The notes beneath the pieces are model-generated. The model was not told where the DNA came from. It searched no databases and saw nothing but the letters and a program-made list of their open reading frames with translations. A stretch of 64,000 nucleotides of DNA from Sandaracinobacteroides sayramensis (GTDB taxonomy: Bacteria; Pseudomonadota; Alphaproteobacteria; Sphingomonadales; Sphingomonadaceae). The stretch lies in the NCBI RefSeq assembly GCF_022014495.1, contig NZ_JAKLSQ010000024.1, forward strand, positions 45,954-109,953, read 5' to 3'. A program made the translations under genes and the position numbers. Below are positions 18,742 through 28,604 of the stretch, piece by piece; position 1 is the first letter of the stretch; each line of letters opens with the position of its first letter.

Positions 18742-19364
18742 CACGCGGTCTCTTTCAAGGTCGCGGTCAGGCTGGTAGGCCCACCCTCGGGGCAACTGGC
18801 CGTGCGACCGATCTGGCTTCCAACCTTCGGAGTCCGCCCGGCGATCAGCTCTTCCAGGATCGCGGTCATGGTCTCGTAGGTCAGGTCCTCATAATTGTCG
18901 TCGTTCACCTGCACCATCGGCGCATTGGCGCAGGCCCCAAGGCACTCCACCTCGGTCAGCGTGAAGAGGCCGTCGTTCGTCACCTCGCCCTTCTTCAGCC
19001 CCTTGTCGGCGCAGGCGCGCAGCACATCGTCGGAGCCGCGCAGCATGCAGGGCGTGGTGCCGCAGACCTGCACATGGAAGCGGCCGACCGGCTTCAGATT
19101 GTACATGGTGTAGAAGGTCGCCACTTCCAGCGCCCGGATCTTCGGCATGCCTATCTGGGCGGCGACAAACTCGATCACCGGCAGCGGCAACCAGGCCACG
19201 CCCGTCTGCGCGCCCATCTGATATTGCGCCAGCCACAAGAGCGGCATGATCGCGCTGGCCTCGCGCCCCTTGGGGTAACGGCCGACGATCCGCTCGGCCT
19301 CGGCCTTGTTGGCCTCGGTCCACTGGAAGTCGACGAAGTCGATAAAGTCGGTCGAAGCTGTCAT
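18741..19364 (-). CDS. nuoE: NADH-quinone oxidoreductase subunit E (2Fe-2S)
   Basis: 207 residues from ATG 19364. Thioredoxin-like 2Fe-2S subunit with cysteines in [10 protein letters not shown] and [10 protein letters not shown], binding cluster N1a. It docks on NuoF. The last 30 residues ([20 protein letters not shown] onward) match the alphaproteobacterial C-terminal extension. The start overlaps the preceding 82-aa gene by four bases. Confidence 0.97.
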   Translation of the reverse strand: MTASTDFIDFVDFQWTEANKAEAERIVGRYPKGREASAIMPLLWLAQYQMGAQTGVAWLPLPVIEFVAAQIGMPKIRALEVATFYTMYNLKPVGRFHVQVCGTTPCMLRGSDDVLRACADKGLKKGEVTNDGLFTLTEVECLGACANAPMVQVNDDNYEDLTYETMTAILEELIAGRTPKVGSQIGRTASCPEGGPTSLTATLKETA

Positions 19365-19609
19365 TTCTCGCTCCGAAAATAGCGTACGATGGGCTGAATG
19401 AAGTCTGATGCCGACAGAAGCATCATACAGAATATCCAACCCAGGGGAATAAGCAGTAAAAGGGTGCCGATCAGTTGGTAGCCGGCATAAATAAGTCCGA
19501 ATGCAGCAATCAGAATAGGAATCATTGGCAGCAGACTGCGCGAAGTCCACAGGTTCACATCCTGGTGACGAACCGACCATTCATGCCACTTGCGAATGGG
19601 ATCGCTCAC
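19361..19609 (-). CDS. Small two-helix membrane protein inside the nuo operon
   Basis: 82 residues: a polar N-terminus with [14 protein letters not shown], two hydrophobic segments (about 26-45 and 46-66), and a short basic tail ending FRSEK. I do not recognise it as any complex I subunit or known assembly factor. It overlaps nuoD and nuoE by four bases each, so it is translationally integrated into the operon and very likely real. Its DNA is about 50% GC in sampled rows, clearly below the neighbouring nuo genes, which suggests later insertion. A complex I accessory role is inference from position only. Confidence 0.8.
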   Translation of the reverse strand: MSDPIRKWHEWSVRHQDVNLWTSRSLLPMIPILIAAFGLIYAGYQLIGTLLLLIPLGWIFCMMLLSASDFIQPIVRYFRSEK

Positions 19610-20853
19610 CGGTCCACCTCACCGAAAACGATGTCGAGGCTTCCCAGCACCGCCGGCGCATCCGCCAGCATGTGGCCCTTCAGCAGGAAGTCCATCGCCT
19701 GAAGGTGGCTCATCCCCGTCGCGCGGATATGGCAGCGATAAGGTTTGTTGGTGCCATCGGCCACCAGATAGATGCCGAATTCGCCCTTGGGGCTTTCGGT
19801 CGCCACATAGACTTCGCCGGCCGGCACCTTGAAGCCTTCGGTGTAAAGCTTGAAGTGATGGATCAACGCTTCCATCGACTGCTTCATCTCGCCCCGCTTC
19901 GGCGGCGCCACCTTGCGGTCCAGCGTGGCGATGGGCTCGCCCTGCAGATGCTTCAGCCGGTCGAGGCACTGCTGCACGATCTTCACCGACTGGCGCATTT
20001 CCTCCATGCGCACCATCCAGCGGTCGTAGCAGTCGCCATTCTTGCCGACCGGCACTTCAAACTCCAGATCGGCATAGATTTCATAGGGTTGCGACTTGCG
20101 CAGGTCCCACTCGATGCCGGAACCGCGCAGGCAGGGGCCGGTGAAACCCCAGGCGATCGCGTCCTTCGCAGTGATCACGCCGATGTCCACGTTGCGCTGC
20201 TTGAAGATGCGGTTGCCGCCGGCCAGCACCATCACATCGTCCAGCACCTTGTGGAACTGCCCGGCCCAGTCGCCGATATCCTCGGCAAGGCCGGCCGGCA
20301 TGTCCTGGTGCACGCCGCCCGGGCGGAAATAGGCCGCGTGCATCCGCGCGCCCGACACCCGTTCTGAGAAGCGGTAGATCTTCTCCCGCTCCACAAACAG
20401 CCACAGGATCGGCGTCAGCCCGCCCACGTCCATCACATGCGCGCCAACGTTCATCAGATGGTTGGAAATGCGCATCAGTTCCGCCCACAGCACGCGGATC
20501 ACCTGCGCGCGGATCGGAACATCCACCCCCAGAAGCTTCTCGATGGCCAGCACATAGCTGTGCTCCATCGACATCGGGCTGCAATAGTCCAGGCGGTCCA
20601 TATAGGGCAGCGCCTGAAGGTAGGTCTTGTATTCGCAGAGCTTTTCCGTGCCCCGGTGCAACAGGCCGATGTGCGGGTCCACCCGCTCGATCAGCTCGCC
20701 GTCCAGCTCCATCACCAGCCGCAACACGCCGTGCGCGGCGGGGTGCTGCGGCCCGAAGTTGATCATGTAGTTCTGGATCTTCGTCTCGTCCGACACCAGC
20801 GTCGGGTCGAAGATCTGGCCTTCCTGCAGCTCGGCGGTAATCGTCTCGGTCAT
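19606..20853 (-). CDS. nuoD: NADH-quinone oxidoreductase subunit D
   Basis: 415 residues, 49-kDa subunit that lines the quinone-reduction site. Blocks: [15 protein letters not shown] near the N-terminus (the His that contacts quinone), [28 protein letters not shown] and [14 protein letters not shown]-like text near the C-terminus. ATG 20853 overlaps the nuoC stop by four bases. NuoC and NuoD are separate here, unlike the fused E. coli NuoCD. Confidence 0.97.
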   Translation of the reverse strand: MTETITAELQEGQIFDPTLVSDETKIQNYMINFGPQHPAAHGVLRLVMELDGELIERVDPHIGLLHRGTEKLCEYKTYLQALPYMDRLDYCSPMSMEHSYVLAIEKLLGVDVPIRAQVIRVLWAELMRISNHLMNVGAHVMDVGGLTPILWLFVEREKIYRFSERVSGARMHAAYFRPGGVHQDMPAGLAEDIGDWAGQFHKVLDDVMVLAGGNRIFKQRNVDIGVITAKDAIAWGFTGPCLRGSGIEWDLRKSQPYEIYADLEFEVPVGKNGDCYDRWMVRMEEMRQSVKIVQQCLDRLKHLQGEPIATLDRKVAPPKRGEMKQSMEALIHHFKLYTEGFKVPAGEVYVATESPKGEFGIYLVADGTNKPYRCHIRATGMSHLQAMDFLLKGHMLADAPAVLGSLDIVFGEVDR

Positions 20854-21479
20854 TTGCCCGCCTCCGGGTTTTCGGCCTTCTCGTCGCCGGGAAGCTGCCA
20901 CTGGCCTTCCCAGGGGCTCAGGAAGTCGAAGTTGCGGAAATCCTGCTTCAGCTTCACCGGCGCATAGACGACCCGCGCCTGCTCCTCGGAATAATGCAGT
21001 TCCACATGCCCCGTCAGCGGGAAGTCCTTGCGGAACGGATGCCCCTCGAAGCCATAGTCGGTCAGGATGCGGCGCAGGTCGGGATTGCCCTCGAAATAGA
21101 CGCCATAGCAGTCCCACACCTCGCGCTCGAGCCAGCCGGCGTTCGGGAACATGGCAACGATCGACGGGATCGGATCGACATCGTTCACCAGCACCTTCAC
21201 CCGCAGGCGGCGATTGTGGCGCAGGCTCAGCAGATGGTAGCTCACGTCGAAGCGCTCGGCCCGCTCCGGCCAGTCGGCGCCAGCAATGTCCAGCATCTGG
21301 TCGAAGGCGAGGTCGGGGGCGTCGCGCAACTGCTCCAGCACGCGATAGAGGCTCTGGCGCTTCACGATCAGCGTCAGCTCGCCGACGGCTTCCACCACCG
21401 CCACGAGATTGTCGCCCAAAAGGCTCCGGGCACGCTCGACAACGCCCTCGTTGCCGGCGACTGCGGGAAGGTGCGACAT
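20850..21479 (-). CDS. nuoC: NADH-quinone oxidoreductase subunit C
   Basis: 209 residues, 30-kDa subunit. The signature [20 protein letters not shown] followed by [19 protein letters not shown] identifies it. ATG 21479 lies four bases after the nuoB stop and gives MSHLPAVAG; in-frame codons further upstream lie inside nuoB. Confidence 0.97.
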   Translation of the reverse strand: MSHLPAVAGNEGVVERARSLLGDNLVAVVEAVGELTLIVKRQSLYRVLEQLRDAPDLAFDQMLDIAGADWPERAERFDVSYHLLSLRHNRRLRVKVLVNDVDPIPSIVAMFPNAGWLEREVWDCYGVYFEGNPDLRRILTDYGFEGHPFRKDFPLTGHVELHYSEEQARVVYAPVKLKQDFRNFDFLSPWEGQWQLPGDEKAENPEAGK

Positions 21480-21483
21480 GAAC

Positions 21484-22038
21484 CTATCTCTCGAAGCTGC
21501 TGGCGCGGCGGATCTTCCGCTGCAGCGCCATGATTCCATAGAGCAGCGCCTCGGCGGTCGGCGGGCAGCCGGGCACATAGATATCCACCGGCACGATCCG
21601 GTCGCAGCCGCGCACCACCGAATAGCTGTAGTGATAATAGCCGCCGCCGTTGGCGCAGCTGCCCATGCTGATCACATAGCGCGGTTCGGGCATCTGGTCG
21701 TAGACGCGGCGCAGCGCCGGCGCCATCTTGTTGCACAGCGTGCCGGCGACGATCATCACGTCCGACTGGCGCGGCGAAGCGCGCGGCGCCGCGCCGAAAC
21801 GCTCCATGTCATAGTCCGGCATGGAGGAGTGCATCATCTCGACCGCGCAGCAGGCGAGGCCGAAAGTCATCCACCAGAGCGAGCCGGTGCGCGCCCAAGT
21901 CGTCAGATCCTCCAGGCTGGCGACAAGGAAGCCCTTGTTCGAAAGCTCGGAGCCGACGTCGGCGAAGAACTGGTCCTGCCCGGCCACGTCCCGCGCAAGC
22001 GGAGAGCCATCGGGTTTCAAAAGAAGGTTCGTGCTCAT
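21484..22038 (-). CDS. nuoB: NADH-quinone oxidoreductase subunit B (cluster N2)
   Basis: 184 residues. The tandem cysteines in [19 protein letters not shown], plus [11 protein letters not shown] and YVPGCPPT, ligate the terminal 4Fe-4S cluster N2 that reduces quinone. ATG 22038 overlaps the nuoA stop by four bases. Length and N-terminus fit the alphaproteobacterial form. Confidence 0.97.
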   Translation of the reverse strand: MSTNLLLKPDGSPLARDVAGQDQFFADVGSELSNKGFLVASLEDLTTWARTGSLWWMTFGLACCAVEMMHSSMPDYDMERFGAAPRASPRQSDVMIVAGTLCNKMAPALRRVYDQMPEPRYVISMGSCANGGGYYHYSYSVVRGCDRIVPVDIYVPGCPPTAEALLYGIMALQRKIRRASSFER

Positions 22039-22430
22039 TCCCAGTCCAGAGCCCCCTTCTTCCACTCATAGATGAAGCCGACCGTCAGCACGCCCAGAAA
22101 GACCATCATCGAGCCCCAGGCGAAATACAGCTCCGGCCCCATATGCGCCAGGCTGACCGCCCAGGGAAACAGGAAGGCCACTTCCAGGTCGAAGATGATG
22201 AACAGGATCGAGACCAGATAGAAGCGCACGTCGAACTGGCCGCGGGCCGACGAGAAGGCGGGAAAGCCGCTCTCATATTCGCTGAGCTTGTCGGCATAGG
22301 GCTTGTTCGTCGCCGTCACGTTCGAGACGAGGATCGGCAGACCCGCGAACACCAGCGCGAAGGCGATGGCGACGCCGAAGAAGAGAAGGATGGGGAGATA
22401 TTCCCGCCCGATGTCGGCAAGCTCTGGCAT
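22035..22430 (-). CDS. nuoA: NADH-quinone oxidoreductase subunit A (first gene of the nuo operon)
   Basis: 131 residues, three hydrophobic helices, with the conserved loop [20 protein letters not shown] between helices 1 and 2 and [12 protein letters not shown] in helix 2. It heads the operon. The 91 bases upstream (22431-22521) separate it from the inositol-phosphatase-family gene on the same strand and should hold the nuo promoter; I could not pick out convincing -35/-10 boxes. Confidence 0.97.
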   Translation of the reverse strand: MPELADIGREYLPILLFFGVAIAFALVFAGLPILVSNVTATNKPYADKLSEYESGFPAFSSARGQFDVRFYLVSILFIIFDLEVAFLFPWAVSLAHMGPELYFAWGSMMVFLGVLTVGFIYEWKKGALDWE

Positions 22431-22521
22431 GGCGTGTCTCTAGGGAAGGCCGCGAGTCGCGGCAAGCCTCGCGATGGTCGCATATGACAGGAAAAACCTG
22501 TTTCTGCGCATCGGTTTAATG

Positions 22522-23319
22522 CTAACGAATTGCAGTTGCGATCAGGCGGTGAAGCCGCGAGTGGAGCTGGTCGTTGGCGGCGATAAGCTCCTGCCGATCC
22601 AGCATCTTTTCGCCGCCCCGGAAGTCGGAGACGAAGCCGCCGGCTTCCTTCACCAGCAGTATCCCGGCGCTGACGTCCCAGTGCGACAGCCCCTGTTCCC
22701 AGAAACCGTCGAAACGGCCGGCCGCAACCCAGGCCAGATCGAGGCTCGCGGCCCCGAAACGGCGCACGCCGGCGACTTCCGGAATCACCTGCCCCAGGAT
22801 CGACTCGAACTGCGGCTGGTCGCCATGGCCGCGATAGGGAATGCCGGTCGCCAGCAGCGCCTCGCCCAGGTCGCGCCGCCCGGAAACCCGCAGCCGCGCG
22901 TTGTGCAGCCAGGCGCCGCGGCCGCGCTCCGCCCAGAAGGTCTCGTCGGTCAGCGGCTGATAGACCACGCCGGCGACCCCCACCCCCATGTGCTCCACGC
23001 CGATCGACATGGCGAAATGCGGGATTCCGTGCAGGAAGTTGGAGGTGCCATCCAGCGGATCGATCACGAAACGCGGGCTGTTCTCTTCCTCGCCCGGAAT
23101 TTCGCCGCCCTCCTCCAGAACAAACCCCCAGCCCGGCCGCGCCCGGCGCAACTCTTCCACCAGCGTCTGCTCGCAGGCATGGTCGGCCTGGCTCACGAAG
23201 TCGGACGGGCCTTTCTTCGAGACCTGAAGCTGCGCGACTTCGCCGAAGTCGCGGCGCAGGCGCGGCGCTGCCTTGCGGCAGGCGCGCTCGATCACGGTGA
23301 TGATGGCGGACTGGGACAT
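22522..23319 (-). CDS. Inositol monophosphatase family protein (SuhB-like)
   Basis: 265 residues. The metal-binding motif DPLDGTSNFLHG lies at 87-98, with the glutamates at about 69-70 (VLEEGGE) and the second motif HWDVSAGILLVKEAGG near the C-terminus. The family removes phosphate from inositol monophosphate or related substrates with Mg2+. In many bacteria the homologue SuhB also binds the rRNA antitermination complex, so substrate and role are uncertain. Between this gene and nuoA lies a small hairpin, ACAGG-N5-CCTGT at 22487-22501. Confidence 0.9.
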   Translation of the reverse strand: MSQSAIITVIERACRKAAPRLRRDFGEVAQLQVSKKGPSDFVSQADHACEQTLVEELRRARPGWGFVLEEGGEIPGEEENSPRFVIDPLDGTSNFLHGIPHFAMSIGVEHMGVGVAGVVYQPLTDETFWAERGRGAWLHNARLRVSGRRDLGEALLATGIPYRGHGDQPQFESILGQVIPEVAGVRRFGAASLDLAWVAAGRFDGFWEQGLSHWDVSAGILLVKEAGGFVSDFRGGEKMLDRQELIAANDQLHSRLHRLIATAIR

Positions 23320-23348
23320 GGTAGGCTTACTCTCTGCCGGTCGCGGGC

Positions 23349-23912
23349 TCAGTCGGCCCTGCGGACATAGGCCTGTTCATAGACGTCGACGACGATGCGC
23401 GTGCCGGCGCCGATATGCGGCGGCACCATCACCCGCACGCCATTTTCCAGAACGGCGGGCTTGTAGCTGGAAGAAGCCGTCTGCCCCTTCACCACCGCGT
23501 CGGCTTCCACGATCAGCGCTTCCACCTGCTCCGGCAGCTGCACGGAAAGCGGACGCTCCTCGTAAAGCTCCATGGTCACGTCCATGCCGTCCGTCAGGAA
23601 GGCGGCAGCCTCTCCCAGCAGATCCTTCGGCAGCGTCACCTGATCGTAGGTGTCCTTGTCCATGAACACCAGATTATCGTCTTCCGCATAGAGATACTGG
23701 AAGTCCTTGGTGTCGAGGCGAACCCGCTCCACCGTCTCCGCCGAGCGGAAGCGGACGTTGGTCTTGCGCCCGTCGATCAGGTTCTTCATCTCGACCTGCA
23801 TATAGGCGCCGCCCTTGCCCGGCTGGGTGTGCTGGGTCTTCACGGCGCGCCAGATGCCGCCTTCATATTCGATGATGTTGCCGGGACGAATGTCCACGCC
23901 GCTGATCTTCAT
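23349..23912 (-). CDS. efp: Translation elongation factor P
   Basis: 187 residues in three beta-barrel domains. EF-P enters the ribosomal E site and relieves stalling at polyproline. The tip loop [13 protein letters not shown] places the modifiable lysine at residue 33, flanked as in proteins modified by EpmA-type beta-lysylation. ATG 23912 gives the standard N-terminus [12 protein letters not shown]. It starts 29 bases upstream of the inositol-phosphatase-family gene on the same strand, so the two are likely co-transcribed. Confidence 0.97.
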   Translation of the reverse strand: MKISGVDIRPGNIIEYEGGIWRAVKTQHTQPGKGGAYMQVEMKNLIDGRKTNVRFRSAETVERVRLDTKDFQYLYAEDDNLVFMDKDTYDQVTLPKDLLGEAAAFLTDGMDVTMELYEERPLSVQLPEQVEALIVEADAVVKGQTASSSYKPAVLENGVRVMVPPHIGAGTRIVVDVYEQAYVRRAD

Positions 23913-24106
23913 GGGTTCACCTGTACATATGGAAAGAGCGTCGGCGCCCGCTCTAGCGATGCGCGGAAGGCCATGCAAGAAGCCCCGGATCGCGCGGAAG
24001 TTACCAACCGGCAACCATAATGCCCGCTAAAGGTAACCTGATCGCCATTTTTCCATCCTAATCCACACCCATCCAACCGCACCCGCAACAGGAAGGGACT
24101 TTCACC
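23913..24106. promoter_or_regulatory. Divergent intergenic region between efp and the PEP-CTERM gene
   Basis: 194 bases between two divergent genes, so both promoters should be here. An AT-richer core lies around 24030-24065. A GGAAGG Shine-Dalgarno is visible shortly before ATG 24107. No -35/-10 pair stands out clearly enough to name. Confidence 0.4.
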
Positions 24107-24787
24107 ATGCGTCGCACCATGCTCGCGCTTTTCACCACCATGGCTTTCGCGCCCGCCGCCAACGCCGCCGTGACGCTCGACTTCAACGAGTTCCGCAGCC
24201 CGCAAGGGAAACGCACCTATCTGCAGGCGCCCTATGTCAAGGACGGCTTCAAGATCAGCGCCAGCAATCCCCAGGGCGGCTATCATTTCATCAGCACGCA
24301 ATATGTGCGCTCCGGGCTCGACAGCGGCCTCAACGCATATGGCAATTATGTCGGCCAAGGCGGCGCGCTGGTGAACTATGGCGGATCTTCCACCAGCACC
24401 CTCACCTACAACGACGGGCAGGCTTTCCGCATCAACGAGATCGAGGTCGCGCACAACTCCGGCAATTCGAGCGGCCTCAATCCGTTCGACTGGTACACCG
24501 TCATCTTCACCTTCGACTATGCCGACGGCACCAGCAAGGTGGACGAGCGCACCCTTTCCAACGCTGCAGGCAACTGGCTGAACGCCACCACGATCGAGTT
24601 CGACGAAGCCCCGCTGGTCGCCTTCTCCTGGAAGCCCGGCAAGAACACCAGCGGCTTCCTCCAGTTCGACAATATCGTGCTGAACAACAACGCGACCGTT
24701 CCCGAACCCGCGACCTGGGCGCTGCTGATCGCCGGTTTCGGCCTCACCGGCACGGCCTTGCGCCGCCGCCGCGCTATCGCGGCCTGA
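24107..24787 (+). CDS. Secreted PEPxxWA-CTERM sorting-domain protein
   Basis: 226 residues. A signal peptide covers about 1-22 (LALFTTMAFAPAANAA). A single beta-rich extracellular-type domain follows. The C-terminus carries the sorting signal PEPATWALLIAGFGLTG (199-215), then a basic RRRR tail. This is the PEPxxWA variant typical of sphingomonads, recognised by an exosortase/archaeosortase-type enzyme that would be encoded elsewhere. The central domain may bind polysaccharide, but nothing in the sequence fixes a ligand. Confidence 0.9.
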   Translation: MRRTMLALFTTMAFAPAANAAVTLDFNEFRSPQGKRTYLQAPYVKDGFKISASNPQGGYHFISTQYVRSGLDSGLNAYGNYVGQGGALVNYGGSSTSTLTYNDGQAFRINEIEVAHNSGNSSGLNPFDWYTVIFTFDYADGTSKVDERTLSNAAGNWLNATTIEFDEAPLVAFSWKPGKNTSGFLQFDNIVLNNNATVPEPATWALLIAGFGLTGTALRRRRAIAA

Positions 24788-24797
24788 GGCAAAGTGA

Positions 24798-24823
24798 AAG
24801 GGGCGGCGAAACCGCCGCCCCTT
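24798..24823. terminator. Bidirectional hairpin terminator between convergent genes
   Basis: An 11-bp perfect stem, AAGGGGCGGCG at 24798-24808 pairing with 24813-24823, encloses the 4-base loop AAAC. It sits 10 bases after the PEP-CTERM stop and 12 bases beyond the end of the opposing peptidase gene, so it can serve both. The flanks read GTGA on the left and CCTTCC on the right, giving only weak U-tracts. Confidence 0.75.
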
Positions 24824-24834
24824 CCTTCCTGCCC

Positions 24835-26943
24835 TTACTGCGCTTCCGCCGGGAAGCCCCGCTTCTTCAGCAGCGCCCCCACCTCGGCGTCGCGCCCGCG
24901 GAACTGCCGATAGGCCTCCGCCCGGTCCGTCTCGTTTCCGGTCGACAGCAGAATGGTGCGGAAACGGTCCGCCACGCCCTTGTCCCAGACCGAGCCGCTT
25001 TCCTGGAAGGCCGCCCAGGTGTCGCCGTCCATCGTTTCCGACCAGAGATAGGAATAATAGCCGGCCGAATAGCTGTCGCCCGAGAAGAGGTGGCTGAACT
25101 GCGGCAGCCGATGCCGCATCACGATCTCTTTAGGCATGCCGATCGCGGCAAGCGTCTCGCGCTCGAACCTGTCCGGGTCCACCACACCGTCGGCCAGCGT
25201 GTGGAGCTTCATGTCGACGATGGCCGACGACAGATAGGAAACCGTCGCATAGCCCTGGTTGAAGGTCTGGGACTTCTCGATCTTCTCCACTAGCGCCGCC
25301 GGCATCGGCGCCTTCGTCTGATAGTGGCGGGCATATTTGTCGAGCACGTCGCGCGTCAGCAGCCAGTTCTCGTTCACCTGGCTCGGATATTCGATGAAGT
25401 CGCGCGGCGTATAGGCCAGCCCCGGATAGGTCACATCCTGCAGCAGGAAGTGGATGGCGTGGCCGAATTCGTGGAACAGCGTCTCGGCATCGTCATAGCT
25501 GATCAGCACTGGCTCGCCGGCCGAGGGCTTGGCGAAATTGTTGTTGTTGGAATTGATGACCGTCTGCACCGTCGGGAACTTGCGCTGCAGGCGATAGGTG
25601 GTGTGCCAGGCGCCCGAACGCTTGCCGGTGCGGGCGAAATCGTCGCGGTAGAACAGGCCCACATGCCGCCCGTCCGGCCCGGTCACTTCATAGACGCGCA
25701 CGTCCGGATGGAACACCGGCACCGTTCCCGTCACTTCCTTGAAGTTCAGCCCGTAAAGCCGATTGGCGGCGTAATAGCTCGCCTCGATCATGTTGTTCAG
25801 CTCGAAATAGGGCTTGGTCTCGGCCGCCGAGAGGTCGAAGCGCTCTTTGCGCACCTTCTCCGCGAAATAGAGATAGTCCCAGGGCTCGATGGCATGGCCG
25901 GCGATCTTCTGCATATCGGCCACTTCCTCGCCCACGCGGGCGACCGCCGGCCCCCACACGCGCAGCATCAGCGCTTCGGCCCGCGCCGGATCGACGGCCA
26001 TGGTGTCGGCCATGCGCAGATTGGCGTGCGTCGGATAGCCCAGCAGCTTCGCCCGGTCGGCGCGCAGCTTCACGATCCTGGCGATGGTGGCGTTGGTGTC
26101 GTTCGCGTCGCCATTGTCGCCCCGGTTCACAAAGGCGCGCCACACTTTCTCGCGCACGGCCCGGTCGTCGGCGAAGGTCAGGATCGGGTCGACGGCGGAA
26201 CGGGTGTTGACGATGGCATAGCCGGGCAGCTTGCGCTCCTCGGCCGCCGCGCGCGCGGCCGAGCGCACGCCGTCCGGCACGCCCTTCAGTTCCGCCTCGG
26301 TAACGGAGATCGCCGTCTCCTCATCCTTCAGCAGCTTCTCGTTGAACTCCGTGAACAGCTTCGCCAGTTCCTGGTTGAAGGCGGAAAGCTTCGCCTTGTC
26401 CGCCGCGTTCAGCTTCGCGCCCGAACGCACGAAATCGGCGTGCGTGCGCTCCAGCAGCCGAAGCTGCGTGGGCGACAGTTTCTGGCTCGCCCTTCGGGCG
26501 TAAAGCGCGTCGATCCGCGCGAACAGCTTCGGGTCCAGGCTGATCTCGTCGGAAAGCGCCGCCAGCTTCGGCCGCCATTCGCGGCTAAGAGACTGATATT
26601 CCGCGCTGTTCATGTTCGACGTCATCACGTTGAACAGGCTGGAAACCCGGTTCAGATCCTCGCCGGACGCCTGCATCGCCCCGATGACATTGTCGAAGGT
26701 CGGCACCGCCTTGTTCCCGGCGATGGCGCGCGTCTCGGCGCGCAGCTTGTCGGCGGCCACGGTGAAGGCCGGCGGGAACATCTCGGGCTTCACCTTGTCC
26801 CACGGCGGCACGCCGCCATGCGGCCCGGTCCAGGGTTGCAGCAGGAACGGCATCTGCTGCGCGTCGGCCGGGGCCTGTGCGGCGTCGGCAGCGGCAGCCG
26901 GCACCGCCAGCAGCAGCGCGGAGGCAAGAAGAAGGGATTTCAT
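24835..26943 (-). CDS. M3 family metallopeptidase (peptidyl-dipeptidase Dcp-like), exported
   Basis: 702 residues. The zinc motif HEFGH lies at 491-495 within ETLFHEFGHAIHFLL, as in thimet-oligopeptidase-type M3 enzymes that cut short peptides. The N-terminus MKSLLLASALLLAVPAAAAD is a clear signal peptide, so the enzyme should act in the periplasm, as periplasmic Dcp homologues do. ATG 26943 is preferred; a TTG two codons upstream is also in frame. Confidence 0.92.
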   Translation of the reverse strand: MKSLLLASALLLAVPAAAADAAQAPADAQQMPFLLQPWTGPHGGVPPWDKVKPEMFPPAFTVAADKLRAETRAIAGNKAVPTFDNVIGAMQASGEDLNRVSSLFNVMTSNMNSAEYQSLSREWRPKLAALSDEISLDPKLFARIDALYARRASQKLSPTQLRLLERTHADFVRSGAKLNAADKAKLSAFNQELAKLFTEFNEKLLKDEETAISVTEAELKGVPDGVRSAARAAAEERKLPGYAIVNTRSAVDPILTFADDRAVREKVWRAFVNRGDNGDANDTNATIARIVKLRADRAKLLGYPTHANLRMADTMAVDPARAEALMLRVWGPAVARVGEEVADMQKIAGHAIEPWDYLYFAEKVRKERFDLSAAETKPYFELNNMIEASYYAANRLYGLNFKEVTGTVPVFHPDVRVYEVTGPDGRHVGLFYRDDFARTGKRSGAWHTTYRLQRKFPTVQTVINSNNNNFAKPSAGEPVLISYDDAETLFHEFGHAIHFLLQDVTYPGLAYTPRDFIEYPSQVNENWLLTRDVLDKYARHYQTKAPMPAALVEKIEKSQTFNQGYATVSYLSSAIVDMKLHTLADGVVDPDRFERETLAAIGMPKEIVMRHRLPQFSHLFSGDSYSAGYYSYLWSETMDGDTWAAFQESGSVWDKGVADRFRTILLSTGNETDRAEAYRQFRGRDAEVGALLKKRGFPAEAQ

Positions 26944-27011
26944 GGGCAAACTTTCGAAAATTCAGCAATGCCATATCGGTAACGACCCGGCGCCGGCGCC
27001 GCAATCTCCGT

Positions 27012-27680
27012 TCAGGCCGTCCGCATCGCCTCGGCAAAGCGCCGCACCGCCGCAGCCGGCCCATCCGCTGCCGCCCAAACGGCGGCGCTGACGGCCAGGA
27101 AGTCGGCGCCGGCGCGCACCAGCGGCGCGCAATTCTCGGCCGTGATGCCGCCGATCGCCACGCAGGGAATGGGGCTCAACGCCGTCCACCAGCGCAGGAT
27201 CTCCGGCTCGGCCATATGCTCAACGGTCTTAGTGCTGGTCGGGAAGAAGGCGCCGAAGGCCACATAATTGGCCCCGCCCTCACCCGCTTCCATCGCCAGA
27301 TGCCGGCTGTCGTGGCAGGTCACGCCGATCTGCGCCTCCGCGCCCAGCAACCGCCGGGCGTCGGCAAGGCTGCCGTCCGTCTGTCCCAGATGCAGGCCGT
27401 CGGCGCCGGCGGCCTTCGCCAGATCGGCCCGGTCGTTCAGGATGAAGGCCACATCCGCCTGCCGGCAGATCGGCAGCAGAACCGCCGCCGCCGTCAGCAC
27501 GGCGGCATCGTCCACGCCCTTCAGCCGCAACTGATAGGCGGCGACCTCCCCACCCGAAAGCGCTTCGCCCAGCGCAGCGGCGTGCGCCTGCGGATCGAAG
27601 GCCGGCGGCGAAATCAGATAGAGCTGGCAGGGAGGTCGCTCCTCCCTGCCGAAATCCTCCAGATGGTCAGCGTCGCCCAA
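27012..27680 (-). CDS. thiE: Thiamine phosphate synthase
   Basis: 222 residues, a TIM barrel that joins hydroxymethylpyrimidine diphosphate to thiazole phosphate. Recognised by YQLRLKG (usual VQLR-K), [45 protein letters not shown] and [15 protein letters not shown]. The start is TTG 27680, four bases after the aldolase stop; no ATG or GTG is available at that point. It is the last gene of the tkt-gap-pgk-fba unit, an unusual companion for glycolytic genes. Confidence 0.92.
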   Translation of the reverse strand: MGDADHLEDFGREERPPCQLYLISPPAFDPQAHAAALGEALSGGEVAAYQLRLKGVDDAAVLTAAAVLLPICRQADVAFILNDRADLAKAAGADGLHLGQTDGSLADARRLLGAEAQIGVTCHDSRHLAMEAGEGGANYVAFGAFFPTSTKTVEHMAEPEILRWWTALSPIPCVAIGGITAENCAPLVRAGADFLAVSAAVWAAADGPAAAVRRFAEAMRTA

Positions 27681-27683
27681 CCA

Positions 27684-28604
27684 TCACTCCTTGTTCAGAT
27701 AGATGCGCACGATCCGGTCCAGCAGCGCCAGCGCGTCCTCACGCGGCCGCTGGAAGCTGTTGCGGCCGATGATCGAGCCGTTGCCGCCACCGTCGCGAAT
27801 GGCGCGCGCATCGTCGTAAACCGCGTCAGCACCCTTGGTCGCGCCACCGGAGAACACCACGATCCGCCGGCCGTTGAACGAGCTCTGGATCACGTGCGCC
27901 ACGCGCTTGGCCTGCGTCGACCAGTCGCCGCCCTCATAAGCCTTTTGCGCGTCCTTCTGCTCGATATGGTCGCTCGGCAGCTTCACCTTGATGATATGGG
28001 CGCCGGCCAGCGCGGCGATGTGGGCGGCGTAGGCGCCCACGTCCAGCGCCAGCTCGCCGTCCTTCGAAAGCTTCCCGCCGCGCGGATAGGACCACAGCAC
28101 GGTCGCCAGCCCGACCGACTTCGCTTCTGACGCCAGCTCGCGGAATTCCTCGAGCTGTTCGAAGATGTTGTCGGCGCCCGGATAAATGGTGAAGCCGATG
28201 GCCGAGGCGCCGATGCGCAACGCGTCGTCGACGGTGCCGGTCACCCCCTGGTCGATCGAAGTCGCCCAGCTGTTGGAGCTGTTCACCTTCAGGATCAGCG
28301 GGATCTGCCCGGCGAAAGTGTCGGCGCCGGCTTCCAGCGCGCCCAGCGGCGCGGCATAGGCCGAAAGCCCGGCGTCGATCGCCAGCTGGAAATGGTAATG
28401 CGGGTCATAGGCCGGCTCGTTCACGGCGAAGCTGCGGGCCGGGCCATGCTCGAAGCCCTGGTCCACCGGCAGGATCACCAGCTTCCCGGTGCCACCCAGC
28501 CGGCCGGCGCCCAGGATGCGGGCCAGATTGGCCTTGGTTCCGGGATTGTCGCTTTCGTAATGCGACAGAATCTTGCGGACGGTCTTGCTGGTCTTCATCG
28601 TCAT
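27684..28604 (-). CDS. Class I fructose-bisphosphate aldolase (DhnA/archaeal type)
   Basis: 306 residues. The sequence runs [65 protein letters not shown] and VVFSGG, the pattern of the DhnA/FbaB-type TIM-barrel aldolases that use a Schiff-base lysine rather than zinc. It splits or forms fructose-1,6-bisphosphate. ATG 28604 overlaps the pgk stop by four bases; a second ATG two codons on (28598) is equally possible. Confidence 0.93.
   Translation of the reverse strand: MTMKTSKTVRKILSHYESDNPGTKANLARILGAGRLGGTGKLVILPVDQGFEHGPARSFAVNEPAYDPHYHFQLAIDAGLSAYAAPLGALEAGADTFAGQIPLILKVNSSNSWATSIDQGVTGTVDDALRIGASAIGFTIYPGADNIFEQLEEFRELASEAKSVGLATVLWSYPRGGKLSKDGELALDVGAYAAHIAALAGAHIIKVKLPSDHIEQKDAQKAYEGGDWSTQAKRVAHVIQSSFNGRRIVVFSGGATKGADAVYDDARAIRDGGGNGSIIGRNSFQRPREDALALLDRIVRIYLNKE

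Noticed and set aside
15856-18879. Very long open frame (about 1000 codons) on the plus strand opposite nuoG, nuoF and nuoE
   Set aside because: It is antisense to well-matched complex I genes. High third-position GC leaves stop-free antisense frames in this genome, and the translation is low-complexity (Arg, His, Gln, Gly).
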